Source: Bordetella ansorpii
GTDB taxonomy: Bacteria > Pseudomonadota > Gammaproteobacteria > Burkholderiales > Burkholderiaceae_B
Direction: 5' to 3'
Length of the DNA stretch: 64,000 nt
Assembly (NCBI RefSeq): GCF_900078705.1
Contig: NZ_FKIF01000008.1
Span: 186,001 to 250,000 of the forward strand
Both the position numbers and the translations under genes were made by a program. Of this stretch, positions 8,521 to 17,168 are shown one piece after another. Position 1 is the stretch's first letter. The number at the start of each line of letters is the position of its first letter. The notes below the pieces were generated by a model. That model saw only the letters and a program-made list of their open reading frames with translations. It searched no databases and was not told the DNA's origin.

Positions 8521-8967
8521 TTACTTGGCGTTCAGGCTGAAGCTGTGGCCGCAGTCATTGCACTTGTAGTCGTCCAGCACTTTCTGATCGACCAAGTTGC
8601 CGAGCGTGACGCCGGCCATACCACCCGCCACGGCGCCTGCTAACGATGCGACAATGGCACCGGAAATTGCTCCGGCGATGGGACCCGCGGGTGGTGCCAC
8701 GAAAGCACCGACGGCAGCACCCGTGCGTGCACCGGCTATCGCCACAGCGAAGGCGCTCGTCGCCCCTGCGGCGGCGCCGATTGCGCCACCAATGCGTCGG
8801 CCGACGTGACGCGCTTCGATATGCGCGGATTGGCACTTGGGACAGATGATGGGGACGTGCGGGGTTGCGGCATGCGGGAATGGACGCCCGGCATGAGGAA
8901 AGGAGTGGTTAAACATCTCGGGTTCGTCTTCGTCCGGGTCGGAGTAGGGGGCGGGGTGGTCATTCAC
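8521..8967 (-). CDS. Zinc-ribbon protein with glycine-zipper membrane core
   Basis: About 148 residues. A CPKC pair (IICPKCQSAHIEA) and a CNDC pair (YKCNDCGHSFSLN) flank a glycine/alanine-rich segment (GGAIGAAAGAT, GAISGAIVASLAGAVAGGMAG). The cysteines can form one zinc ribbon bridging a membrane-associated glycine-zipper hairpin. The GTG at 8967 is preferred because GGGGGAA lies 6 bases upstream; a GTG at 8982 is an alternative. The start overlaps the end of the small upstream gene (GTGAATGA), so the two are coupled. Role unknown; similar genes sit beside DUF932 genes on integrative elements. Confidence 0.65.
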   Translation of the reverse strand: MNDHPAPYSDPDEDEPEMFNHSFPHAGRPFPHAATPHVPIICPKCQSAHIEARHVGRRIGGAIGAAAGATSAFAVAIAGARTGAAVGAFVAPPAGPIAGAISGAIVASLAGAVAGGMAGVTLGNLVDQKVLDDYKCNDCGHSFSLNAK

Positions 8968-9070
8968 AAAAAATTCCCCCACGACGTTTGGTGTTCAGCG
9001 CCCAGACTGCGCCGGCAAGAAAGGCCACGGCAACTGTGGCCAGGATTTCATAGGAAGAAAAAATCATCAT
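8960..9070 (-). CDS. 36-residue single-span membrane protein
   Basis: A short frame (MMIFSSYEILATVAVAFLAG then AVWALNTKRR) with AGGAG 5 bases before its ATG. One hydrophobic segment is followed by positive charges, so it is probably a small inner-membrane protein with a cytoplasmic C-terminus. Its TGA overlaps the start of the zinc-ribbon/glycine-zipper gene, which implies coupled translation. A leader hairpin lies just upstream. Confidence 0.55.
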   Translation of the reverse strand: MMIFSSYEILATVAVAFLAGAVWALNTKRRGGIFCE

Positions 9071-9087
9071 CAATCTCCTGAAATGGA

Positions 9088-9111
9088 AAATGCCAGTTGG
9101 TGCTGGCATTT
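9088..9111 (-). promoter_or_regulatory. Leader hairpin of the small membrane-protein gene
   Basis: AAATGCCAG and CTGGCATTT form a perfect 9-base stem with a 6-base loop, 17 bases before the start codon and directly upstream of the AGGAG site. Same position and geometry as the other island leader hairpins, different sequence. Confidence 0.6.
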
Positions 9112-9504
9112 GTGGAGCAGCGCGCTTTGCTGTTCAGGAGCGTGATATATGCTTGAAAAAATCTGAAATTACTGCCGTATCTGGCGGCGGGTAGGTGGCA
9201 CTTGTATGCCCATGGATGTTGCTCACTAAAGGAGCGCTGCGAGGGTGCTCGTGAAGGACGGTTCTCGGCCAGAAGCGGAAGTTCGGTTGGTTCACGCGAA
9301 CGTCTGAGGAAGGCTGATTCCGGTACTTCACCAACGGCCGCTTAATGCCGGCTCTGCGGTGGACGATGATCTAGGGCTTTCGTGCTGTATCTCCGTCCAC
9401 CTTAAGCATATCTCGTCTACTATCATGGCGGGCTCAAACAACGTGAGATCCCCTGGTAATGACATCAAGACTAAGGCGCGTGGGCAGAGATAGGGAGACC
9501 AGAT
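9112..9504. other. Intergenic region between the integrative-element cluster and Gabija
   Basis: About 390 bases without a convincing gene. It must hold the promoters for the minus-strand cluster and for gajA. AT-rich stretches such as the one at 9150-9170 are present, but I cannot fix a promoter with confidence. Confidence 0.4.
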
Positions 9505-11541
9505 GTGAAGCTGTCCGAAATTGCCATCAAAAACTTCCGGCTGCTGCAGGACGCGCGGATGCGGCTGGACACGGCGGACATCACCACGATCCTCGTCGGC
9601 CCTAACAATAGTGGAAAAACCTCAGCGATTGAGGGAATGCTGACCTTTCTGCAAAGGCCGATTAAACATCTGTCAATTAACGACTTTTCTTTGGGTTGCC
9701 GCCACGCCTTCAAGAGCTTTGAACAGCATGTTCTGACATCCCCCGCGGCTCCGGCCGGTGGAGAGGCTGCCGCAGGTCCGGCGCCAGTGGTTCCTCCCCT
9801 CCCGGCCTTGCCTGCCATGTCGTTGCGGCTGAAGTTCGATTACGACGACACGGGCCCAGATTTGGCCATAGCGGGCGAACTCCTGATGGATCTGGACGAC
9901 ACGTCCAACTCGGTAGTGGTTGAAATCCGGTTCGTGGCCGTTGATCCTGATCTGCTGGCGCAGGCATACCTCAAAGACCGGGACCACGATCAGTCGCTTG
10001 TCGACTATCTCGCGTCCACACTGCATGATCACTACAAGCTGGACCAGTTCAAGCTGAGTTCCGACGGTAGCCAGGCGGAGCGTCTGCCGGACCGCGGCAT
10101 CTTGCAGCGGCTGATCCGTATCGACGTCGTCAGCGCACAGCGTCATATCGACGATCGCGAAGAAGGCAGCAAGGTCACCCGCCTGTCGACGCTGCTACAC
10201 GCCCACTACGAGCGCCGCTACAAGGTCGACTCGCCCAGCGATTTCAAGGCGCTCGAGAAGACGCTGCGGGACCAGTCCACGGCCCTCGGCCCCCAATACG
10301 TCAAGGCGTTCGACGGCCTCATGAAGGGGTTGGCCAGGTTTGGCCACCCTGAGTCTCCTAAGCTGACGGTCCGCGCCGAACTGAGCGCCGATGGCCTGTT
10401 CAAGGACACCACGCGCGTCTACTATGCTACCGTGAACGCAACTTCGACACCGGGCGAGGGGGCCGTGGCGGCGATTGACCAGGCGTTCGAGCTTCCAGAG
10501 CGCTATAACGGCCTCGGGTTCAAGAACCTAATCTACATCGTCCTGTGCCTGAAGTCCTTCCGTGAGGACGTGGAGTCCGATCCCGAGCACCGTCCACGCG
10601 TCCATCTAGTGGTCGTCGAGGAGCCAGAGGTGCACATGCATCCTCAGATGCAGGCGGTATTCGTTCAAAAAGTCAGCGAGTTCCTCAAACCCTCCGTAGG
10701 CGAAACTGCGGTGCAGCTGCTTCTGACGACACATTCATCGCACATGGCGGCCAACTGCGGTTTCGCTCCGATCCGCTATTTCCGGCGAAACAAGGGATCG
10801 GTCGAGATTAAGGACCTGTTGTCCTTTGAGTCTTCCGCGACGACTGCTCCCGAAAAGGCCGCAATGGAGTTCCTGCGGAAGTATCTGACGACGACGCGAT
10901 GCGACATGTTCTTCGCAGACAAGCTCGTGTTTATCGAAGGGCAGGTCGAACGCATGCTACTGCCGCGATTGATCACGGCCCTGGATGTCGCGTTGCGCGA
11001 TAAGCTCACCTCGACCTACGTCTGCACGGTAGAGGTAGGCGGTGCGTATGCACACCTCTTCCGAAAATTGATCGAGTTCCTGCAGTTGCCAGCGCTCGTC
11101 ATCACGGACCTGGACTCGATCGATGGCACATCCAAGAAGAAGGCGCCGGTCGCCAATGGGCACGCAAGCAGCAATGCAACTCTGTCTCAATGGCTGCCAG
11201 GAAGTTCTGATTTGCCAACGCTGATGGCTGCTGGTGAGGCGCAGAAGACGTCGGGTCGGGTCCGGGTTGCTTATCAGGTTCCCGAAGCGGCAGGCCAGCC
11301 GTGCGCCCGCAGCTTCGAGGAGGCATTCGTGTACGCGAACGCGGCTTGGCTGATCACGAACAAGGCCAAGCTTTTAGGCACCAGCGAAGCGTTTACTCAT
11401 GCAGATGCGGCAGATCTGGCCGCCGACGCATACAACGTTAGCCTGCCCAAGGTCGACTTCGCGCTTGACTTGCTGGCCAACGAAGGCTGGGTAACGCCCA
11501 TGTACATCCGCGAGGGGCTCGAATGGTTGGCGAAGCAGTAG
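9505..11541 (+). CDS. gajA: Gabija GajA: OLD-family ATPase-TOPRIM nuclease
   Basis: A 678-residue overcoming-lysogenization-defect (OLD) family protein. N-terminal ABC-type ATPase: Walker A GPNNSGKTS near residue 32, Walker B VVVEEPEVHMHPQ and the switch histidine TTHSSHM. C-terminal TOPRIM: glutamate in VFIEGQVERMLLPRL near residue 475 and ALVITDLDSIDG near 534. It overlaps a UvrD-like helicase gene by 19 bases, which defines class 2 OLD, that is Gabija. GajA cuts DNA when nucleotides are depleted during phage infection. It is about 100 residues longer than the Bacillus prototype, partly through an alanine/proline insertion near residues 80-105. GTG start with GGGAGA upstream. Confidence 0.9.
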   Translation: MKLSEIAIKNFRLLQDARMRLDTADITTILVGPNNSGKTSAIEGMLTFLQRPIKHLSINDFSLGCRHAFKSFEQHVLTSPAAPAGGEAAAGPAPVVPPLPALPAMSLRLKFDYDDTGPDLAIAGELLMDLDDTSNSVVVEIRFVAVDPDLLAQAYLKDRDHDQSLVDYLASTLHDHYKLDQFKLSSDGSQAERLPDRGILQRLIRIDVVSAQRHIDDREEGSKVTRLSTLLHAHYERRYKVDSPSDFKALEKTLRDQSTALGPQYVKAFDGLMKGLARFGHPESPKLTVRAELSADGLFKDTTRVYYATVNATSTPGEGAVAAIDQAFELPERYNGLGFKNLIYIVLCLKSFREDVESDPEHRPRVHLVVVEEPEVHMHPQMQAVFVQKVSEFLKPSVGETAVQLLLTTHSSHMAANCGFAPIRYFRRNKGSVEIKDLLSFESSATTAPEKAAMEFLRKYLTTTRCDMFFADKLVFIEGQVERMLLPRLITALDVALRDKLTSTYVCTVEVGGAYAHLFRKLIEFLQLPALVITDLDSIDGTSKKKAPVANGHASSNATLSQWLPGSSDLPTLMAAGEAQKTSGRVRVAYQVPEAAGQPCARSFEEAFVYANAAWLITNKAKLLGTSEAFTHADAADLAADAYNVSLPKVDFALDLLANEGWVTPMYIREGLEWLAKQ

Positions 11542-13280
11542 CCGCAGGCGTGGCCGAAAAGACGGCAGACGAGCGTATCGCCGAGTGTCTTGCCGAAGGC
11601 CGGAGTTTTGTTCTCGACGCCGGCGCCGGTGCCGGCAAGACCTACTCCCTCGTCGAAGGCCTCAAGAAGCTCTGCGCACCGCCGGTCGCCGACCGGCTGA
11701 GGCGTGATGGGCAGCAGATCGCCTGCATCACCTATACCAACGTGGCCAAGGATCAGGTGATCGAGCGCATCCAGGGCAACCCTCTAGTTCGTGTGTCCAC
11801 CATCCACGACTTTTTGTGGAACACGCTGCAGCCCCATCAGCAAGCCCTTCGGCAGGCTCTGCTCGAACTCAATGCGGCCCTCCCCGCCGGGAGTACCCGT
11901 CGCGTTGATCCGGCCGAACTGGAAGCAAGGGTCGCGGCACGGTTCGATGTGAAGTATTCGGATCGGGGATCCAAGTTCCTCGAAGGACGGATCCACCACG
12001 ACGACCTGCTGTCGATCGCGCGCATCGCCTACACCCGTTACGACAAGCTGTCGCGCATCGTAGCGAGCCGCTACCCGTTCATTTTCATTGACGAATATCA
12101 GGACACCAGCGAAGCCGTGGTCGACGTCCTGCTACGTCGGATGTTGCCGCTGGTCGGTGACTCGCTCGTGCTCGGGTTCTTCGGCGACAAGATGCAGAAT
12201 ATCTATCACCAAGGCGAGCACAAGGGAATTGGCGAGCTGCCTGCTGAGCTGGCAGCTCCGCTGGAGGTCATCGTCAAACGCGAGAACCGTCGCTGCTCTT
12301 TGCGCGTCATGGATGTCTTGAACAAGATCCGGACCGACATTACGCAGACTCCCGGGAACAATAACGCACAAGGCGATGTTGCATACATTCGCGTTGCGAC
12401 TGGCGCCGATGAAGCCGGTCTCCAGCGCGCTCGGGATCTGCTCGCGAACATGCTGAACTGGGACTTGACGGGCTCGGAAACGCGCGAGCTGTACCTGACC
12501 CATCGCTTGATCGCCCGCAAAGCTGGTTTTGCCGACCTGCTTCAGGCCTTCACTGATAGGGGGGCTTTTGCTAAGGACGCCCTCACCGATGGCTCTGACC
12601 GGCGGATCTCGTTTTTCCTGGACAAGGTTGAACCGCTGGCCCTCGCCTGGGATAAGGGGCAGATTGGCGAGACGCTGGGCAGGCTCCACGGTGCAGGCCA
12701 CCGACTCGCCAGTCGTGCAGCCAAGTCAGGTGTTCGCGATGCGCTCAACACACTGATGGCAAAGCGCGCTGCTGGGACGGTCCGTGAAGTGCTGGAGACG
12801 ATTCGAGATCGACAGCTTTTCCCGCTGACTGATGACTTGGCCCTTAGGCTTGCGAACACGCAACCCATCCTCACCGCGGACATGGACGACGCTGCGAAAG
12901 AGCGCGAGCAACTGGACGCGACTCTGTACGCAGCCTTTTTTGGGCTACCGTATCAGCAGGTCGCTGCGTTCGCCCAGTTTTACATGACCAGCACTCCATT
13001 CTCTACCAAACATGGAGTCAAGGGTGACGAGTTCGATACTGTGCTTGTCGTGCTAGACGACGCCGGCGCCGCCTGGAACTTCTACTCTTTCGACAAGTAC
13101 CTATCCGGTGCGGATGAGATGGCAAACCCGGGGCGTGCGAAGCGCTCTCGCAACGTCTTCTACGTTTGCTGCTCTAGATCTCGGAAGCGGCTGGCGGTAA
13201 TCGATCTTGCGGGCGCATCTGCAGCGAAAGCGGAGCGGATGCGCGCACTATTCGGTGCCGATCGATGCCATGAGGTTTAG
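11523..13280 (+). CDS. gajB: Gabija GajB: UvrD/Rep-like helicase
   Basis: A 585-residue superfamily 1 helicase: Walker A LDAGAGAGKTYSL near residue 32, motif Ia CITYTNVAKDQV, Walker B FIFIDEYQDTSE near 190, motif III LGFFGDKMQNIY, and C-terminal motifs KHGVKGDEFDTVLVV and NVFYVCCSRSRKRLAV. In Gabija, GajB senses DNA ends or ssDNA and stimulates GajA. The start lies within the end of gajA, so the two are coupled; a GTG at 11550 is an alternative start. It is longer than the Bacillus GajB of about 494 residues, mainly in the region between motifs III and V. Confidence 0.9.
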   Translation: MVGEAVAAGVAEKTADERIAECLAEGRSFVLDAGAGAGKTYSLVEGLKKLCAPPVADRLRRDGQQIACITYTNVAKDQVIERIQGNPLVRVSTIHDFLWNTLQPHQQALRQALLELNAALPAGSTRRVDPAELEARVAARFDVKYSDRGSKFLEGRIHHDDLLSIARIAYTRYDKLSRIVASRYPFIFIDEYQDTSEAVVDVLLRRMLPLVGDSLVLGFFGDKMQNIYHQGEHKGIGELPAELAAPLEVIVKRENRRCSLRVMDVLNKIRTDITQTPGNNNAQGDVAYIRVATGADEAGLQRARDLLANMLNWDLTGSETRELYLTHRLIARKAGFADLLQAFTDRGAFAKDALTDGSDRRISFFLDKVEPLALAWDKGQIGETLGRLHGAGHRLASRAAKSGVRDALNTLMAKRAAGTVREVLETIRDRQLFPLTDDLALRLANTQPILTADMDDAAKEREQLDATLYAAFFGLPYQQVAAFAQFYMTSTPFSTKHGVKGDEFDTVLVVLDDAGAAWNFYSFDKYLSGADEMANPGRAKRSRNVFYVCCSRSRKRLAVIDLAGASAAKAERMRALFGADRCHEV

Positions 13281-13906
13281 CCTGATGGGGCGGGTCCGTG
13301 ACATCTCGAACTTGCCTTCGGCCTCGCTTCCCAGACGAAGGTCGACGCAGGCGGTCAGTTTAGCTCGAACGTTCATGGACAGCTTTCGCGCGGTGAGTTT
13401 GAGGCTGTGACTGACGGCAATCGCTGCAAAGCCGACACCTACGCACGAAAGCGCAACGACTGCGACGGGTCGGAAGCGGGCGTCGACGTAGGTCTGCTAC
13501 GGCCAAGAGCAGTCTCCCGATTAGCAGAGACTGTTGGCTATACATAGGGCCGACAGCGGAAGTCCAATAAGCTGCTAAAGTGTGCCGGGAGTCCGAGACA
13601 GTACAGAGAGAGCCAACTGAAGCCAACACTTTTGTTGGTACTAGTGTTGGTATTTGGAGTCGAAAAAATTTAAGAAACCTAGGATTTATGCGCGTTTCAA
13701 GGCATGATAGGAATGACCCTCTGCCGCCAGTTACCCCAAACTCTACCGTCCGGTAGACGCTGGAAAGCACCAAGAATCTCTGATAAGTTGTTGATTCTGC
13801 GTGGTTTTTTGGCTTCTATACCGAACTAATAGCAACGGTAGCGATCGGTGGCACCTGGTTGGTATGTAGGTATCGGTGTAGGCATCCGCGCAAAACGGAG
13901 GCAGCG
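13281..13906. other. Integrase leader region with repeats
   Basis: About 625 bases without a credible gene. It holds CCAACA and TGTTGG arms (13623-13638) with a further TGTTGGTA at 13645-13652, and a CTACCG/CGGTAG palindrome (13743-13756). Repeats of this kind upstream of a P4-type integrase gene often include arm-type or attachment-site sequences. No tRNA gene is visible, so an att site cannot be assigned. Confidence 0.4.
13623..13652. repeat. Clustered TGTTGG repeats upstream of the integrase
   Basis: CCAACA, four bases, TGTTGG, then a second TGTTGGTA six bases later. The two TGTTGGTA copies are direct repeats and the first pairs with CCAACA. Possible integrase or excisionase binding sites (inference). 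Confidence 0.4.
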
Positions 13907-15133
13907 ATGCCTACAAATACCCTCAACGACACGCAATGCCGCGCTGCGCGGCCGGGCGAGAAGCCGTACAAGCTTTTTGATGGCGGCGGGCTCTACCTGT
14001 TCGTGACTCCCAGCGGTGCCAAGAGTTGGCGCCTGGCCTACCGCTTCAATCTTTCCTCCAAGACGATGACTTTCGGGCTATACCCGGAGGTGACGCTTGC
14101 CCAGGCCCGCGCCCAGCGCGATGAGGCCAAGGCCATCTTGCGTCAGGGGCGAGACCCTGGTGCGGAAAAGGCCAAGCCCAAGGAGGTCGAAACGGTACTC
14201 ACGTTCGTCAAAGCATCCGACGATTACTGGGATGGCCGGGAGGACATCTCCGAGAGCTATCGTGCCAATGCGAAGAATGCCATCCGGCAGCATCTCGTCC
14301 CGCAATTGGGGGAACGCGATGTGCGAACCATCACCAAGCAAGATCTGCTAGGCGCGCTCAATGCGATGGACGCGGCGGGCCTGCTTGACTACGTGCGCAA
14401 GACCCGAATGTGGGTATCCCAAGTGTTCGAATACCTGCTGGAGCAGGGCAAGGTCGAAAGCAACCCGGCAAGCCAGATCAATCCGCGCAAGGCGTTTCGT
14501 CGCCGCAAGGCTCAGCACATGGCGGCGCTGGAGCAGCGCGATATACCCGAATTCATGGCGCGGCTCGCGTTGGAGAATCCCAGCCTGCTGAGTGTCATCG
14601 CGTGCGAAATGCTCGCATTGACGTGGACGCGCACCAAGGAGCTGCGCATGATGAAGTGGGAGGAACTGGAATGGGAGCAAGCCTTGTGGCGGGTTCCTGC
14701 CGACAACATGAAGCGCGGTGAATACCACTTGGTGCCGCTGAGTAAGCAGGCGCTGCGTCTGCTGGCTCAACTGCGTCAGCGCAGCCGCGGGAGCGTCTAC
14801 GTATTTCCGCACGAGACGCGGCTCGACAGGCCCATGTCAGAGAATACGATTCTGTTCTTGATGTACCGGATCGGCTACAAGGGCCGCATGACAGGCCACG
14901 GATGGCGCAGTGTTGCATCGACGTGGGCTAACGAGCGCGGCTACAACCCCGATGCTATCGAGCGCCAACTGTCCCACGTGCCCCACGATCCCGTGCGTGC
15001 CGCGTACAACCGTGCGGCTTATCTGCCGCAGCGGCAACAGCTATTGCAAGACTGGGCGGACTGGCTAAAGTCATGCAAGCCGGATGCCGGCGTTGAGCAA
15101 AGTGGAGAGGCGCCAGCCCTTCGTCTTGCGTGA
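13907..15133 (+). CDS. P4-type tyrosine integrase
   Basis: A 408-residue site-specific recombinase with an N-terminal DUF4102 domain (DTQCRAARPGEKPYKLFDGG, then GLYLFVTPSGAKSWRLAYR). The catalytic C-terminal part shows Arg in TRTKELR, GHGWRSVASTW (His and Arg) and the tyrosine in VRAAYNRAAY. Start at 13907, with GGAGG upstream. It would integrate and excise the surrounding island. It lies next to an AlpA-like gene on the opposite strand that overlaps its 3' end by about 60 bases. No tRNA is adjacent in the window, so the target is not visible and the gene may belong to a nested element carrying Gabija. Confidence 0.92.
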   Translation: MPTNTLNDTQCRAARPGEKPYKLFDGGGLYLFVTPSGAKSWRLAYRFNLSSKTMTFGLYPEVTLAQARAQRDEAKAILRQGRDPGAEKAKPKEVETVLTFVKASDDYWDGREDISESYRANAKNAIRQHLVPQLGERDVRTITKQDLLGALNAMDAAGLLDYVRKTRMWVSQVFEYLLEQGKVESNPASQINPRKAFRRRKAQHMAALEQRDIPEFMARLALENPSLLSVIACEMLALTWTRTKELRMMKWEELEWEQALWRVPADNMKRGEYHLVPLSKQALRLLAQLRQRSRGSVYVFPHETRLDRPMSENTILFLMYRIGYKGRMTGHGWRSVASTWANERGYNPDAIERQLSHVPHDPVRAAYNRAAYLPQRQQLLQDWADWLKSCKPDAGVEQSGEAPALRLA

Positions 15134-15301
15134 CAGGTCCACGTCCGGCGGGGGCAATTTTCCTTCGAGAATCCACCGCCGGACAGTGTTGGAAGAAACA
15201 TCGAATTTCTGCTGTAAGTCCGGTCGCCAGATGATGCGGTCTTCACCGGGTGTCTGCCCAGTGTTGTCGGCACCAATGGGCGGCATCGCTTGCTCAGTCA
15301 T
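15071..15301 (-). CDS. AlpA-like HTH regulator/excisionase
   Basis: A 76-residue MerR-like winged helix protein: IIWRPDLQQKFDVSSNTVRR, then WILEGKLPPPDVDL and TKGWRLSTL, the AlpA/excisionase pattern. Such proteins activate integrase or act as directionality factors, which fits its convergent overlap with the integrase 3' end. Start at 15301, with GGAGG upstream and a hairpin just before it; the frame extends to 15322 without a ribosome site. Confidence 0.8.
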   Translation of the reverse strand: MTEQAMPPIGADNTGQTPGEDRIIWRPDLQQKFDVSSNTVRRWILEGKLPPPDVDLSRKTKGWRLSTLLNAGIRLA

Positions 15302-15319
15302 GTGAACCTCCAAGAAGGG

Positions 15320-15339
15320 CACGACTATATTTCGTCGTG
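15320..15339 (-). promoter_or_regulatory. Leader hairpin of the AlpA-like gene
   Basis: CACGAC and GTCGTG form a 6-base stem around an AT-rich 8-base loop, 18 bases before the start codon and directly upstream of the GGAGG site. Shorter than the others but at the same position. Confidence 0.45.
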
Positions 15340-15466
15340 ACCGACAGCGGCACTTGTTGGCAAAGCTCGCGGGGTCGAAATGACCGCTGCCGTCTTGCGT
15401 TTGCCTACCGTCAAGGACAAAGATTTTGCCGTGGTGGTGGCCAACTCTGCTATGAGTACCAGCCTC

Positions 15467-16003
15467 TCAAAGGGATATCCACTCCGGCAATTGTTCATTC
15501 TCTTTGGCATCTGATGGACGCCTGCCAGGAAGCCATGCCAGGCGATGAGTGGCCACCAGGTGGACCGCTAACTCGTTGCTATCGGCGGCATTGATTTGCA
15601 GCCGGCACCGAAAGCGCCGTTGTGACCCTACGGGCTGGAGGTCCACTGTGATCGTGGCATCGCGGTAGCCAGGCACGTTGTTGTACGCCACCAAACTTGC
15701 CGCCGCATCGAGTTCGCCACCAGACGGATCAGCCGTCAGCAGGGCATAGGTCCGAGCCAAGGTCTTCGCTTCGGTAGCCAAGCGTTCATGCTCAGCCACC
15801 GTCGCAGCAGCCATCGAGACGAGTGCGACCCACGATGCCCCGACTCTGTCCAGGGCCTGGGGAATGGTGTAGCCCATGCTGTCGAGCCAGTCATGCCGGC
15901 TCAGTACCAATGCAGCCATCAACTTCTCGCCGGTGGATTGCACGCCCCAGCCGCCGTTGGCCGCGTCGAGCACTTTGGCAACGATATGGTCGAATTCGGT
16001 CAT
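15467..16003 (-). CDS. Hypothetical integrative-element protein
   Basis: A 178-residue protein (MTEFDHIVAKVLDAANGGWG start) with AAGGAG upstream of the ATG. Contains an alanine-rich helical middle (SMAAATVAEHERLATEAKTL) and a C-terminal strand-rich part (ATITVDLQPVGSQRRFRCRL). I recognise no domain. Position between the AlpA gene and the toxin-antitoxin genes, and a leader hairpin, place it in the island's minus-strand gene set. Confidence 0.6.
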   Translation of the reverse strand: MTEFDHIVAKVLDAANGGWGVQSTGEKLMAALVLSRHDWLDSMGYTIPQALDRVGASWVALVSMAAATVAEHERLATEAKTLARTYALLTADPSGGELDAAASLVAYNNVPGYRDATITVDLQPVGSQRRFRCRLQINAADSNELAVHLVATHRLAWLPGRRPSDAKENEQLPEWISL

Positions 16004-16023
16004 GGTCGCTCCTTGGCAGAATC

Positions 16024-16039
16024 CCCGGTCCCGACCGGG
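16024..16039 (-). promoter_or_regulatory. Leader hairpin of the hypothetical gene at 15467-16003
   Basis: CCCGGTC and GACCGGG inverted arms with a 2-base centre, so a real stem of about five pairs with a six-base loop. It ends 20 bases before the start codon and upstream of the AAGGAG site. Confidence 0.5.
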
Positions 16040-16293
16040 CCAGCGCGTCGCGCCCGAAAGAGAAAGCGTTGCTTGGGCGCGGTGCAATGTCCGAAGGACA
16101 GGCGCAAACAGGGCACAGGCGGCCCTGGCGCTGCCGCCGAGGCCATCCCTGGTTGGGGAAGAAATGAAGCCCGCCAAGCCGATGGGAAAGGAGGCTTATG
16201 CCGAGCGATTCGGCGAGGGGGCGGCTGGGGAAAAGGCCTATAGACCGCTGGCAAGAGAAGTCGCGGCGGACCTACTGTCTCAAGGTGTCAAGC

Positions 16294-16569
16294 TCAGGGA
16301 TATTCCTGCCGTGCGTGCAGCACGCTGCGAACTACCACGCGGTCGGCCTCAACTTCGTAGACGACCACGTAGTTGGGGTGTGCAACGACTTCTCTGGTGC
16401 CCGGCACGCGACCGGCACGAAAAGCATAGGGGAACTCGGATGCCGGCAAGATTGCAGCTTCGATGCGGTCGTGCATTTCAATGGCTGCTCGGACGCTGAC
16501 TTGGGCGATGTAATCCGTGATGGCGTCAAGGTCATCCAGCGCGGCCGCACTCCAGATGATAGGCAACAT
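16294..16569 (-). CDS. ParE/RelE-superfamily toxin
   Basis: A 91-residue protein with the ParE pattern: IIWSAAALDDLDAITDYIAQ, then EFPYAFRAGRVPGTREVVAH and NYVVVYEVEADRVVVRSVLH. ParE toxins inhibit gyrase; RelE relatives cleave mRNA at the ribosome, and the sequence does not separate these firmly. An antitoxin-like gene lies 59 bases upstream. No clear ribosome site precedes the ATG, so the start is less certain. Confidence 0.85.
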   Translation of the reverse strand: MLPIIWSAAALDDLDAITDYIAQVSVRAAIEMHDRIEAAILPASEFPYAFRAGRVPGTREVVAHPNYVVVYEVEADRVVVRSVLHARQEYP

Positions 16570-16628
16570 GGTGAACGGTTAGGAGCAGGTGCTGGGCTCG
16601 GACGTGACCAGCAGGGCCGGCGGGATAA

Positions 16629-17093
16629 TTAGCCCGCGGAGTTTTCCTCGTCCGCCAGTTTCCGCCTGAGTTTTTCGCGAATACGCGCCATTGCCTGGTC
16701 GTGGGGAATCGGCGGGCGGGGATCGTCCCGGCTCGCTTGTACCTTCGCGCGAAGCCAGCGGTCGTAGCGCGCCGCTTGTTCCTCGGTTTCGAATTCCGAG
16801 ACGATAGGGGACAGGGTGTGGCCCATTGCGTTCTCCGTTGACCCCCTTAGTGTACGGTTTCCACGGCCTGTTGGCATTCGTTCGCGAGGAGTGGATTCAT
16901 GCCCGCTGTTGATCGAATCGATGAGGGCTTCCATGCCGGCGCTGACTTGGTCATGCGGGATGAATTTGGCCCCAGGCGCGTCGGCTTCGCGTACCGCAGC
17001 GTCGACTTCGGCCCGGAACCAGCGGTCATAGCTGGCAGCTTGGTCTTCGGTTTCGAACTCTGACGCACTGGGGGGCGGTGCGCGGTGGCCCAT
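16629..17093 (-). CDS. Antitoxin gene, two tandem copies fused in one frame
   Basis: A 154-residue frame made of two copies of one short antitoxin. Copy 1 has SEFETEDQAASYDRWFRAEV and FIPHDQVSAGMEALI; copy 2 has SEFETEEQAARYDRWLRAKV and PIPHDQAMARIREKL. A linker of about 30 residues joins them without a stop. An ATG at 16826 with CGGAGAA upstream starts copy 2, so the second antitoxin (65 residues) can also be made alone. The copy-2 product, next to the ParE-like toxin, is probably the working antitoxin. Copy 1 has lost its stop and its toxin, or the fusion is a new function. Confidence 0.75.
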   Translation of the reverse strand: MGHRAPPPSASEFETEDQAASYDRWFRAEVDAAVREADAPGAKFIPHDQVSAGMEALIDSINSGHESTPRERMPTGRGNRTLRGSTENAMGHTLSPIVSEFETEEQAARYDRWLRAKVQASRDDPRPPIPHDQAMARIREKLRRKLADEENSAG

Positions 17094-17168
17094 GACTTTC
17101 TCCAGTGATGGTCACACGCTGAGCGGGAACGGGCCGGGAAGAGGGCGAGGAACCGCTACCCCTTGCCT

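Noticed and set aside
13360-13773. 137-residue minus-strand frame upstream of the integrase
   Set aside because: Composition is not protein-like and there is no ribosome site; the region reads better as non-coding with repeats.
15380-15514. 44-residue plus-strand frame (MTAAVLRLPTVKDKDF start)
   Set aside because: Protein-like composition, but no ribosome site; overlaps the end of the minus-strand gene at 15467.
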